In this document: piece by piece, positions 20,101 to 26,815 of the stretch | Layout of the letters: each line of letters begins with the position of its first letter | How positions within the stretch are numbered: the first letter of the stretch is position 1 | DNA from: Pseudanabaena sp. FACHB-2040 | Lineage (GTDB): Bacteria; Cyanobacteriota; Cyanobacteriia; Phormidesmidales; Phormidesmidaceae | Reading direction: 5' to 3' | DNA length: 64,000 bases | Assembly: GCF_014696715.1 (NCBI RefSeq) | Contig: NZ_JACJQO010000021.1 | Location: forward strand, 42,842 to 106,841 | Notes under the pieces: model-generated | The model's input: only the letters and a program-made list of their open reading frames with translations | What the model was told of the DNA's origin: nothing | Database searches by the model: none | Made by a program: the position numbers and the translations under genes

Positions 20101-21575
20101 CTCTGGCCCGCTGCAAAGCCGGGTCGATTTTGTTTTTAGACGCTGCTGGCAAGCGCCTGCACCACGGTATTAGCCCGCGCCTGCCCGAGGCGTACAAGCA
20201 GGTAGCCGACGGGCTGGAAGTCGGGCCCTGTGCCGGTAGCTGCGGCACAGCCGTTTATCGCAAAGCGCCAGTGATCGTCTCCGACACCCTCACGGATCCG
20301 CTCTGGGCTGCTAAACGGGAACTGGCTCGTCTACACCACTTACGCAGCTGTTGGGCTGTGCCGATCTTGGGGGCTCACGGGCAAATTCTTGGCACCCTGG
20401 CCTTTTACTACAGCAAGCCCCACAGCCCTACTCAGGAGGATTGGCAGCTGCTAGAAACGGCAGCCCACCTGGCGGGCATCGCCATTGAGCGCAAGCGCAC
20501 GGAGGAAGAACTCTACCGGGCCAAGGAAGCTGCCGAAGCCGCCAACCGAGCCAAGAGCCAGTTTCTGGCTAACATGAGCCACGAACTGCGCACTCCTATG
20601 AACGCCATTCTGGGCTTTACCCAGCTAATGGCGCGAGATACTACCCTTTCAAGCCAGCAGCATGATTCTCTGGGCGTAATCAATCAGAGCGGCAAACACC
20701 TGCTTAGCCTGATCAACGACGTGCTAGAGATGTCCAAAATTGAAGCGGGCCGGGTAGTGCTCAACCTAGCGCCCTTTGATCTCTATAGCCTGCTGCAGGG
20801 TCTGCAGGAAATGTTTCAGGTCTTGGCTGCCGCTAAAAACCTGACCCTAATCGCTGAAATTGCGTCTGAAGTGCCTCGGTACATTGTGGGAGATGAGGGC
20901 AAACTGCGCCAAGTTCTGATTAACCTGCTGGGCAACGCAATTAAGTTCACTGACGTGGGAACGGTGTCTTTAGCGGTGCATTTAGAGCCTGTGCCTCCCG
21001 ATCTAGCCGCTTTACACGGCAGTCAAACGCTCCAGTTTGAGGTAGCCGATACAGGCCCCGGCATTGCCACAGATGTGCTGCCCATTTTATTCCAGCCCTT
21101 TGTGCAGGCCTGCAATCACGTGCCGGGAGAAGGCGGTACGGGCCTAGGGCTGGCCATTACTCGGCAGTTTGTCCAGCTCATGGGCGGCACCATTGATGTT
21201 GAGACTAACCTAGGTCAGGGCACCACCTTCCGATTTGACATTGATGTGACCGTGACCGATGCAGCTACCACGGCTGTGCCTTGTCGAGGCCAAGCTGGTC
21301 AGCAAGAGACAAAAGACTGCTATACGGATCAGCCATTCAGATCTGCCAGTTGTGCGCTGACCCCAGTTCGGCCGCAGGATCTGCAGGTTATGCCCCCTAC
21401 TTGGATCGAGCAGTTGAACCAGGCGGCTATTCAGGCTGATGCTGACTGGGTGAAGCATCTGATTGATCAAGTCCCCCCAGGCCAAGCGGACCTAGCAAAG
21501 CGGCTGATGGCCCTAGCCAACCAGTTTGATTTTGATGCCATGCTGGAGTTGACGGAGAGCCCTACAGATGACTGA
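17196..21575 (+). CDS. Multi-PAS/GAF sensor histidine kinase, C-terminal receiver apparently missing
   Basis: A cytoplasmic sensor kinase of 1459 residues with no clear transmembrane helix. The order is PAS x5 (about 20-130, 140-265, 270-385, 400-520, 530-650), GAF (655-800), PAS (815-940), GAF (945-1100) with a 'CAGSCGTAVY' loop, HisKA with the phospho-His in NMSHELRTPMN (about residue 1128), and HATPase to about 1348 ('GTGLGLAI'). The last 110 residues include 'PPTWIEQLNQAAIQAD', a tail that in many cyanobacterial hybrid kinases follows a receiver; here no receiver precedes it. The frame opens at a TTG at 17166, but ATG at 17196 is the likelier start. It overlaps the next gene by 8 bases. 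Confidence 0.92.
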   Translation: MSVNPEELVKPLSGPLDILTVALNSVADALVWTDCQGQVLGCNAAFERLVGQSSGQAQQLPLWQLLPLRQQHQLVEPQNYPSYQILQGCYTPCEYELQLSDQRLILEVSGNRVDSSGEPVALLTIRDLTRTRAAAQTRAETLSLLQAALESTADGVFVVARNGQVLAYNQKFVRMWGVPKHLLAADTNPPERFQYLAEQTTDPEEFKARVLYLFDQTPEAAVFDRLTMKDGRIFERYSQPQWLEGRIVGRIWSYRDITKRQQAEIALQQREEKYRAIFENSQVGIGRTRIWDGLILEANQRFAQIMGYASPTELIGQVHTQDFYANPQDRHELVAALQRQGGVHDFEVQLLRRDGSLIWGLLSLRTNLAEDCLEFVITDISDRKRVEADRQRAEAALRQREAEYRLLVETANSVILKWDTRGSVLYLNDYGQKFFGYELEEIVGHSVVGTIVPETETTGRDLEDLMVNLCEHPERYTFNENENCCKDGRRVWIAWANKPIYNEQGQLTGILSVGADVTERRRLEENLRQSQQFFNMIVENIPITVFTKNIRAGFRYELINQNCERILGFTRQEGMGKTDYDLLPQPLADHYRVQDLAVVAQGTAMETSEEVILPRSGEKVFLRSVKLPLFDRHGNPSYLLGISEDFTERQQREEALRLIVEGTASATGEEFFRTCVSYLARVLRVRYAFIAQFTEAGHAQTLAYWADGDIAENFDYAIAGTPCSEMVPGQLLCYPQEVKLQFPNSPRLQSMTAESYLGAPLLDAAGQMLGHLAVLDDKPMSEDTGRESILRIFAARAGAELKRMQAEKELRDSEERFRTLIANLPGAAYRCHDDENWTLTFLSESFEQITGYPVSDFVHNRTRNINDISLADAAQVRAAIQTALAERQPYILEYPIAHADGSIRWIYEKGQGIFDAAGQLLWLDGVMFDISDRKQAETLLNSQKQVLERIAAGAPLVETLTLLIDTFEPLARCKAGSILFLDAAGKRLHHGISPRLPEAYKQVADGLEVGPCAGSCGTAVYRKAPVIVSDTLTDPLWAAKRELARLHHLRSCWAVPILGAHGQILGTLAFYYSKPHSPTQEDWQLLETAAHLAGIAIERKRTEEELYRAKEAAEAANRAKSQFLANMSHELRTPMNAILGFTQLMARDTTLSSQQHDSLGVINQSGKHLLSLINDVLEMSKIEAGRVVLNLAPFDLYSLLQGLQEMFQVLAAAKNLTLIAEIASEVPRYIVGDEGKLRQVLINLLGNAIKFTDVGTVSLAVHLEPVPPDLAALHGSQTLQFEVADTGPGIATDVLPILFQPFVQACNHVPGEGGTGLGLAITRQFVQLMGGTIDVETNLGQGTTFRFDIDVTVTDAATTAVPCRGQAGQQETKDCYTDQPFRSASCALTPVRPQDLQVMPPTWIEQLNQAAIQADADWVKHLIDQVPPGQADLAKRLMALANQFDFDAMLELTESPTDD

Positions 21576-23112
21576 ACCAGCCGCTAGAACCTACCAGGCA
21601 GATATCCTAGCAATTGACGACACACCCGAAAATTTGCAGCTGCTCTCCCAACTGCTGACGGAGCGCCACTACAAAGTTCGCAGCGTGACTAAAGGCAGCA
21701 CGGCTCTACGAGCGGCCCAGGCGGCTCCACCTGACCTGATCTTGCTGGATGTGAACATGCCGCAGATGAACGGCTATGAGGTTTGCCAGCAGCTCAAGGC
21801 AGACAAGCGTACCCGCGACATTCCGGTGATTTTTGTCAGCGCTCTGGGTGAAACCCTTGATAAGGTCAAAGCGTTTCAGGTGGGCGGGGTCGATTATGTC
21901 ACCAAGCCTTTTCAGGTGGAAGAGGTGCTGGCCCGAATAGAGACGCACCTGCAGTTGCGATCGCTACAGCATCAGCTGCAGCAGCAAAATACTCAGCTCC
22001 AGCAGGAAATCCGCGATCGCAAGCTGGCCGAGGAGAAGTTCGCCAAAGCCTTTCGCTCCAGCCCCAACCCCATTACCCTGACCAGTCTGCCCGACTGCGA
22101 ATTCATTGAGGTCAATCCCAGTTTCCTGCGCTTAAGCGGCTATACCCGAGAGGAGGTTGTTGGTCAGCGGATTAGCGATTTGCCGCTGGGGCTAAACCCA
22201 ACGGCTGCTGCCGAGGGCGCAGTGGAACTGTCGGCAGCAGGCGTACTGCACAACCGTGAAGTAGACCTTCGCACCAAGTCAGGAGAGATCAGAACGCTGC
22301 TGATCTCCGTTGAGCTGATTGACCTAGCAGGCAGCCCCTGTGCCCTATCCGTAGCCAACGATATCACTGAGCGCAAACGCCTGGAAAACGAGTTTATTTC
22401 CCTGGTCAGCCACGAACTGCGCACCCCGATGAACTCGGTCATTGGAGCTCTGGACCTGCTGGCTACTGGGCACCTGGGCACCCTAACTGAGAAAGGGGAG
22501 ACGCTGATTCAAATTGCCATCACCAATGCCGAGCGCCTGATTCGCCTGGTCAACGACATTCTCGATCTAGAGCGAATGAAGTCAGGCCAGCTTACCCTAC
22601 AGCTGCAGCAGTGCAGGGTGGCTGACCTGCTGCACCAAGCGCAAGCTGCGATGCAGGGGTTGGCTGAACCAGCTCAGGTTCAGATCGAGGTAGATGCCGT
22701 GGAACTGGAGGTGTGGGTAGATTGCGATCGCATCCTCCAACTCCTCACCAACCTGCTCAGCAACGCCATCAAATTCTCCGAGCCGGGTAACCTAATTTGG
22801 TTGAGTGCAAGCGCAGAGCACCAAGCCATAGAGCCGCCCGCCGCCCTCCACATTTGTGTCAAAGATCAAGGCCGAGGCATTCCCACCGAAAAACTGCACC
22901 TGATCTTTGAGCGTTTCCAGCAGGTCGATGCTTCCGATGCGCGTAGGCAAAGCGGCACTGGTCTAGGGCTGGCCATTTGCCGCCAGATCGTCCAGCAGCA
23001 CGGGGGCCGCATCTGGGCCGAAAGCGAGCTGGGCCAAGGCAGCACATTCCACGTCACCCTGCCTCTGTCAGCCCCATTAGCCCAAGACCTTCAGCCAGAG
23101 CAAATTCGATGA
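21568..23112 (+). CDS. Hybrid signalling protein: REC-PAS-histidine kinase
   Basis: A 514-residue protein with an N-terminal receiver (about 10-125; 'AIDDTPENLQLL', acceptor Asp in 'LILLDVNMPQMNG', 'VTKPF'). A Gln-rich coiled coil (about 130-155), a PAS domain (about 155-270), HisKA (H in 'LVSHELRTPMNS', about residue 284) and HATPase (about 390-505, 'GTGLGLAICRQIV') follow. The N-terminal receiver may accept phosphate and switch its own kinase, a layout common in cyanobacteria. It starts inside the upstream kinase gene (ATGACTGA overlap) and ends with an ATGA overlap into the lone receiver gene, so the three are translationally coupled. Confidence 0.93.
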   Translation: MTEPAARTYQADILAIDDTPENLQLLSQLLTERHYKVRSVTKGSTALRAAQAAPPDLILLDVNMPQMNGYEVCQQLKADKRTRDIPVIFVSALGETLDKVKAFQVGGVDYVTKPFQVEEVLARIETHLQLRSLQHQLQQQNTQLQQEIRDRKLAEEKFAKAFRSSPNPITLTSLPDCEFIEVNPSFLRLSGYTREEVVGQRISDLPLGLNPTAAAEGAVELSAAGVLHNREVDLRTKSGEIRTLLISVELIDLAGSPCALSVANDITERKRLENEFISLVSHELRTPMNSVIGALDLLATGHLGTLTEKGETLIQIAITNAERLIRLVNDILDLERMKSGQLTLQLQQCRVADLLHQAQAAMQGLAEPAQVQIEVDAVELEVWVDCDRILQLLTNLLSNAIKFSEPGNLIWLSASAEHQAIEPPAALHICVKDQGRGIPTEKLHLIFERFQQVDASDARRQSGTGLGLAICRQIVQQHGGRIWAESELGQGSTFHVTLPLSAPLAQDLQPEQIR

Positions 23113-23483
23113 CTAAGTGCATTTTGATCGTCGATGACGAGGAAGATATTCGCTCCATTACCAAAATGGCCCTAGAAATGGGCACCGACTGGACCATCCT
23201 GACCGCCAGCTCTGGCCTTGAGGCTCTTGAAGTTGCCGCGACTAACCGCCCTGACACCATCCTGCTCGATATGATGATGCCTGGAATGGACGGACGCGCC
23301 ACTCTCAAGCAGCTTAAAGCCAACGCCGCCACCCAGCTTATTCCCGTCATCATGGTCACGGCCAAAGCTCAGCCCAACAACCTGTCTGGCCTCGAAGATT
23401 TAGAGGTGGCTGCCGTTCTAGCCAAGCCCTTTCGCCCCTTAAAGCTGGCAGGAGAAATAATTACTATCCTGGGCTGGAGCTAA
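23109..23483 (+). CDS. Single-domain response regulator (CheY-like)
   Basis: A 124-residue lone receiver. The acidic pocket is VDDEED, the acceptor Asp sits in 'ILLDMMMPGMDG', the switch Thr is in 'IMVTAKA' and the Lys is in 'LAKPFRP'. There is no output domain, so it probably shuttles phosphate between the two kinases and the Hpt of the large regulator at 14782, or interacts directly with a target. The reading frame is open further upstream, but the ATG at 23109 overlaps the kinase stop as ATGA and matches the receiver start exactly. Confidence 0.93.
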   Translation: MTKCILIVDDEEDIRSITKMALEMGTDWTILTASSGLEALEVAATNRPDTILLDMMMPGMDGRATLKQLKANAATQLIPVIMVTAKAQPNNLSGLEDLEVAAVLAKPFRPLKLAGEIITILGWS

Positions 23484-23599
23484 CGCGATGGCTAGGTTTT
23501 CTCTGTGGCAGCGCAGTCATATTGCCTCCTTGTCTGTAAGTCCTATTTGCGAGAATAGTTCAGGCGACGCGACCTGCCGCTATTACCCTACCCAAAGGC

Positions 23600-24751
23600 A
23601 TGAAACCTAGCCTGAGAGTACCTATTTCAGCTTCCCTGCTGCTGCTGGTAGGCGCGGCTCTAATGACCGACTGGCGGTTCTGGAGTCGAGCTGCAACTTA
23701 CCCTAAATCCGAGATTACCTCTACGGCCTGGTACCGGCCCCAATACCCTGTGCCTGGGCAAAGTGGAGCGCCCCTGCCCCAGGCCCAAACCTCCAGCATT
23801 CCCGCTGCTGCTCTGCGCGAGGCCAGCCGTTTTGCCCAGGCCCAAAATTCAACGGCGCTGATTGTGCTGCATCGCGGCGAGGTAGTGCTGGAGGAATACT
23901 GGCAGGGCTTCTCTCCCACCTCCCTATCCAACTCCATGTCGATGGCTAAGAGTATCCTGGCCCTGCTGATCGGAATTGCCATAGAAGAAGGCCATATTGG
24001 ATCCGTAGAAGATCGGGTCGCCGACTACATTCCAGAGTGGGCCAACGACAGCCGAGGGGATCTAACCCTCGCAGATTTGCTCTACATGCAGTCCGGCTTG
24101 AGAAATGACGACCGCACCAACACCCCTGCATCTGATCTGGTCAATCTCTATCTCAGCTCAAACGTGGAGAAAAAGGCGCTTCATATTCCCCAAGTCATGC
24201 CGCCGCGCCAGGTCTACGACTACAACAACGTCAACTCCCAGGTGCTCAGTATCGTACTAGAGCGGGCCACTGGGGAAACCTACGCCGACTATCTCTCTAG
24301 TCGCCTTTGGCAGCCGCTTCAAGCTAGCGATGCCTTTGTCTGGCTAGATCGACCTAGGGGCCATGCCAAAACCTTCTGCTGCTTGTTTGCCACGCCTTCA
24401 GACTGGGTGCGGGTTGGCCAGCTGCTGTTGAATCGGGGTAGGGTCGGCTCTAGGCAGGTGGTGCCTGAGCACTGGATCAATCAGATGCTGCAGGAATCGC
24501 CCATTGAACCCACCTTTGGCTATCACATTTGGATCAAGGCCCGCACCGCAGACTACCCCAATGTTGATCAGGCGGCCTCAGCTTCATTTTTGGCTACCGA
24601 TACGATTTACTTAGACGGCAGAGGCCATCAGCGAGTTTATGTAATTCCTTCGCAAGAGCTAGTTATTGTGCGAATCGGAGAGCTGCCCACTGCCTGGGAT
24701 GATGCCGTTCTCCCCAACCTGCTGCTCAAGAGTTTAGGGGAACGTCCCTGA
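23600..24751 (+). CDS. Beta-lactamase-fold serine hydrolase (class C / 6-aminohexanoate-dimer hydrolase type)
   Basis: A probable exported or membrane-anchored hydrolase of 383 residues. A hydrophobic segment (about residues 8-25) is followed by a Pro-rich spacer and the beta-lactamase domain. The SxxK motif is SMAK (in 'SNSMSMAKSILALLIG'), the Tyr motif is in 'VYDYNNVNSQ', and the third motif region is 'DGRGHQRVYVIP', resembling the GHQ-type ending of NylB-like enzymes rather than the KTG of penicillin-binding proteins. The substrate is unknown; family members hydrolyse short amides, esters or D-peptides. It stands alone after the phosphorelay genes. Confidence 0.85.
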   Translation: MKPSLRVPISASLLLLVGAALMTDWRFWSRAATYPKSEITSTAWYRPQYPVPGQSGAPLPQAQTSSIPAAALREASRFAQAQNSTALIVLHRGEVVLEEYWQGFSPTSLSNSMSMAKSILALLIGIAIEEGHIGSVEDRVADYIPEWANDSRGDLTLADLLYMQSGLRNDDRTNTPASDLVNLYLSSNVEKKALHIPQVMPPRQVYDYNNVNSQVLSIVLERATGETYADYLSSRLWQPLQASDAFVWLDRPRGHAKTFCCLFATPSDWVRVGQLLLNRGRVGSRQVVPEHWINQMLQESPIEPTFGYHIWIKARTADYPNVDQAASASFLATDTIYLDGRGHQRVYVIPSQELVIVRIGELPTAWDDAVLPNLLLKSLGERP

Positions 24752-24752
24752 G

Positions 24753-24788
24753 CGCTAAACAAAATCGCTGCCCCTAGGGAGCAGCGAT
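24753..24788 (-). terminator. Terminator for the RPI-repeat gene
   Basis: ATCGCTGC (24764-24771) pairs with GCAGCGAT (24781-24788), with an extended, nearly self-complementary CCCTAGGG loop. Read on the minus strand, the stem is followed by TTTTGTTTAG. It therefore ends the minus-strand gene, but also lies just past the stop of the convergent hydrolase. Confidence 0.7.
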
Positions 24789-24817
24789 GATGAAAATTGA
24801 GGGTTAAGGCAAACGGC

Positions 24818-25243
24818 CTAATCGAGGTAGCCCATCAGCAAAAAGGAGGGAGGATCGACTACGTCGTTGGGGGAAATGGGGCGGTTGCCGAGCAGCATGT
24901 GCAGATCGTCAGTTGGAAAGTGGCTAACCTCAATGGGGCGATGTCCAGGCAAAACGTCGGTGTTGGCGATTTCAAAGGTATTGGCCATAATCGGGCGCTG
25001 ACCAGCAGAGTCTAGCGTCGCAACGATTTCAAAATCGCTGACCTGGATCGGGCGATGGTTGGGAAGATATTCAGTTGGAATCAAGCGAACGTTGTTGGCT
25101 AGAACGATGACGTCATCTTCAGCCCGAGCTTTAACTAAGCCGCTATTTTTGGCGGACTGGCGCTTTGACCGGCTTGTAGTCTTGGCTTCTGGCTGTTCAG
25201 GAGTATCGGAGTCTGCGTTACTGGTGCCGTTGGTGGTGGTCAT
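24818..25243 (-). CDS. Protein with four exact 19-residue RPI repeats
   Basis: I do not recognise the family. After a Ser/Thr/Lys-rich, probably disordered first 40 residues, the 141-residue protein carries the tripeptide RPI at residues 64, 83, 102 and 121, a strict 19-residue period. Unit consensus is roughly (G/N)xRPIxxxxFEIxxTxxLP. The C-terminus is 'FLLMGYLD'. The ATG chosen has a GAGAGGGA-type ribosome site; a GTG at 25342 in the same frame would add 33 residues. A perfect TATAAT -10 box lies on this strand at 25375-25380. It has no signal peptide and a terminator follows. Confidence 0.75.
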   Translation of the reverse strand: MTTTNGTSNADSDTPEQPEAKTTSRSKRQSAKNSGLVKARAEDDVIVLANNVRLIPTEYLPNHRPIQVSDFEIVATLDSAGQRPIMANTFEIANTDVLPGHRPIEVSHFPTDDLHMLLGNRPISPNDVVDPPSFLLMGYLD

Positions 25244-25374
25244 GCTTAAATCCCTCTCACTGCTTGCAGTACTGGCCAGCATTAAGGCGCTAGCGTTGGT
25301 ATCAATCTGGGAGTTGTCTTGCCGCTTTCTAAAGAGACGCACAGGGTCGAGAAAGCCTAAATGTTTAAGTAATT

Positions 25375-25380
25375 ATTATA
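25375..25380 (-). promoter_or_regulatory. -10 box (TATAAT) for the RPI-repeat gene
   Basis: Perfect consensus hexamer on the minus strand, predicting transcription from about 25368. The matching -35 position is not consensus. Confidence 0.5.
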
Positions 25381-25590
25381 CTTGGGCGATCCCCCGATTT
25401 AGTTTGTAAAAGTTTATCGCTGCTATAACTCTCTTCGTACTCACCCTCGCGGCTTCATAATCGAACTTAGCCGGCCGGGCTGAACTTGAGCGGTCATCAG
25501 CAATCTATCAATCGAGCTGAAGTACAGGAATCTTCCTAAAAATCAGCCTTTGGGTGAGAGAATCCGTATACCACTCCTCAGTGATTCGTC

Positions 25591-25596
25591 TATACT
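25591..25596 (+). promoter_or_regulatory. -10 box (TATACT) for the tmRNA gene
   Basis: TATACT lies about 29 bases before the mature tmRNA 5' end, which allows a short 5' leader removed by RNase P. No clear -35 box is seen. Confidence 0.45.
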
Positions 25597-25624
25597 AGGT
25601 TTAGTGCTACGGCACGAATCATGA

Positions 25625-26007
25625 GGGGCTGTAACGGTTTCGACGTTTTGACGAAAGTCACCCTGTGATACAGGCCGAGAGGGAGTCCACTCTCGTAAAT
25701 CTAGGCTCAAACAAAAAGTAAATGCGAACAACATCGTTCCTTTCGCTCGTAAAGCAGCTCCCGTAGCCGCTTAATTTAACAAAATGCGAGCGTCCGCAGC
25801 TTGACTCCGTTAAGGGCTGTGGACCAACCCCCAACGGATGCTCCTTCTGGTTTTCTCTGGTTAACCGGTTGGCTAAGACTTAATCAGAGACTCTTGTCGC
25901 TAGGAATAATTAGCGAACCCCGCCTAGAGGGTTAGATAGGCTAAGCCTGTGAATGAGTGGGATGTTAATACTCAGAGCGGACACGGGTTCGACTCCCGTC
26001 AGCTCCA
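25625..26007 (+). ncRNA. ssrA: Transfer-messenger RNA (tmRNA)
   Basis: Rescues stalled ribosomes by adding a degradation tag. The 5' end GGGGCTG pairs with the 3' CAGCTCC to make the acceptor stem. 'GTAACGGTTTCGACG' is the conserved 5' region, and the T-arm is recognisable as 'GGGTTCGACTCCCG'. The tag frame (25724-25774) starts with a GCG resume codon and encodes ANNIVPFARKAAPVAA, the cyanobacterial form. The CCA end is not encoded after the discriminator A. It is a one-piece tmRNA, not the permuted two-piece form of some picocyanobacteria. Confidence 0.97.
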
Positions 26008-26555
26008 TTTTCATCAAATCCTTGTGATCATTAAGTATCGTTCTATCTGTTGCCCACTTTGCTGGTTCCAGATTATGGACTGCGTATACTGAGGTTACCT
26101 TTGGGTACTCTAAAGCAACACAATGGGCTGGACGTTTAATCAAGCCAGTTCAATGCGTTGTCCCACACTCGTTTACCTCAGAAGCGACAAATGCAGTTTC
26201 CTATCTGGCAGTATCTCAACCAACCCGTGTTCAGCCGTGCGTACAGAACAATCTTGAATCCCTGGAGATTCCAGCAATCGCAACAAATTTATTATTTAGA
26301 GCGGTGTCTGACAAAAGAGTTTAAGTCTGAGGAGCGCTACAACCCTTGAGTTTGAACGGTTAGCAAACCCGCTTTGTTTCTAAATCCTGACAATTAGTGA
26401 AGCTATTTTTTGCTTCTACTAATGGTTTGCTTAACGAATGTCAAGCTCAACTATTGAACAAAATCTAGAAAAAGTATCGGTTATTTCAAGATCGAGTTCG
26501 TTTTTTTACGGATTCACTCAAAACTGCTTGAAAGTAACAAAAAAACTGAAGACTT
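26008..26555. other. Intergenic region after ssrA (548 bases)
   Basis: AT-richer than its surroundings. A 63-codon frame at 26158-26349 (TTG start) has no ribosome site or recognisable domain and was not accepted. A weak hairpin with GAAGC/GCTTC arms and a T-rich loop lies near 26400. Nothing else was identified before the 38-codon ORF. Confidence 0.5.
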
Positions 26556-26672
26556 ATGCTGAATCGAAATGAGAATCTGTTCATTTCTAATTCAGTGGTC
26601 TTGTCTGTTGCTGTTGCTACGTTTCTAGCAGTTTTCTTTATCTGTAAGGCAAGTTTAAGCCGACAAGCCTAA
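26556..26672 (+). CDS. Small single-helix membrane protein (38 aa)
   Basis: ATG to TAA encodes 38 residues: a polar start (MLNRNEN), one strongly hydrophobic segment of about 20 residues (VVLSVAVATFLAVFFIC) and a basic end (KASLSRQA). This is the build of small photosynthetic or respiratory complex subunits and of membrane regulatory peptides, though I cannot match it to a named one. A GAAG sits 7 bases upstream of the ATG. A perfect 18-bp hairpin begins 12 bases after the stop, which supports a real short transcript ending here. Confidence 0.5.
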   Translation: MLNRNENLFISNSVVLSVAVATFLAVFFICKASLSRQA

Positions 26673-26684
26673 ACCTGTGTTCTA

Positions 26685-26725
26685 CCAAAGGGGGTGTTTG
26701 AGATTAACTCAAACACCCCCTTTGG
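26685..26725. terminator. Perfect 18-bp hairpin, probably a bidirectional terminator
   Basis: Arms 26685-26702 and 26708-26725 are fully complementary with a 5-base ATTAA loop. T's lie inside the stem end (CCCCCTTTGG) rather than after it. It lies between the 38-codon ORF and the convergent CHAT gene and could serve both. A second hairpin (GAATTGGC/GCCAATTC, 26734-26764) and T6 follow at once. Confidence 0.7.
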
Positions 26726-26815
26726 ATGATCCAGAATTGGCCTATGTTGTGAATATGCCAATTCAAGGCAGTTTTTTAGTGAAGAAGAAGTAGGCGCAGC
26801 TAAGCGAGCGATGCA

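Larger units (their letters stand above)
25244..25624. other. Divergent intergenic region between the RPI-repeat gene and ssrA
   Basis: About 380 bases without a supported gene. It holds the minus-strand TATAAT (25375-25380) for the RPI-repeat gene and a plus-strand TATACT (25591-25596) for the tmRNA. Nothing else was recognised. Confidence 0.6.

Noticed and set aside
25910..26143. Minus-strand 77-codon ORF
   Set aside because: It is antisense to the 3' part of the tmRNA. The 'ELTGVEPVS' string is the usual false translation of a reverse tRNA-like T-arm.
26158..26349. Plus-strand 63-codon ORF after ssrA
   Set aside because: TTG start, no ribosome site, no domain and atypical composition. 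It is listed only as part of the intergenic stretch.
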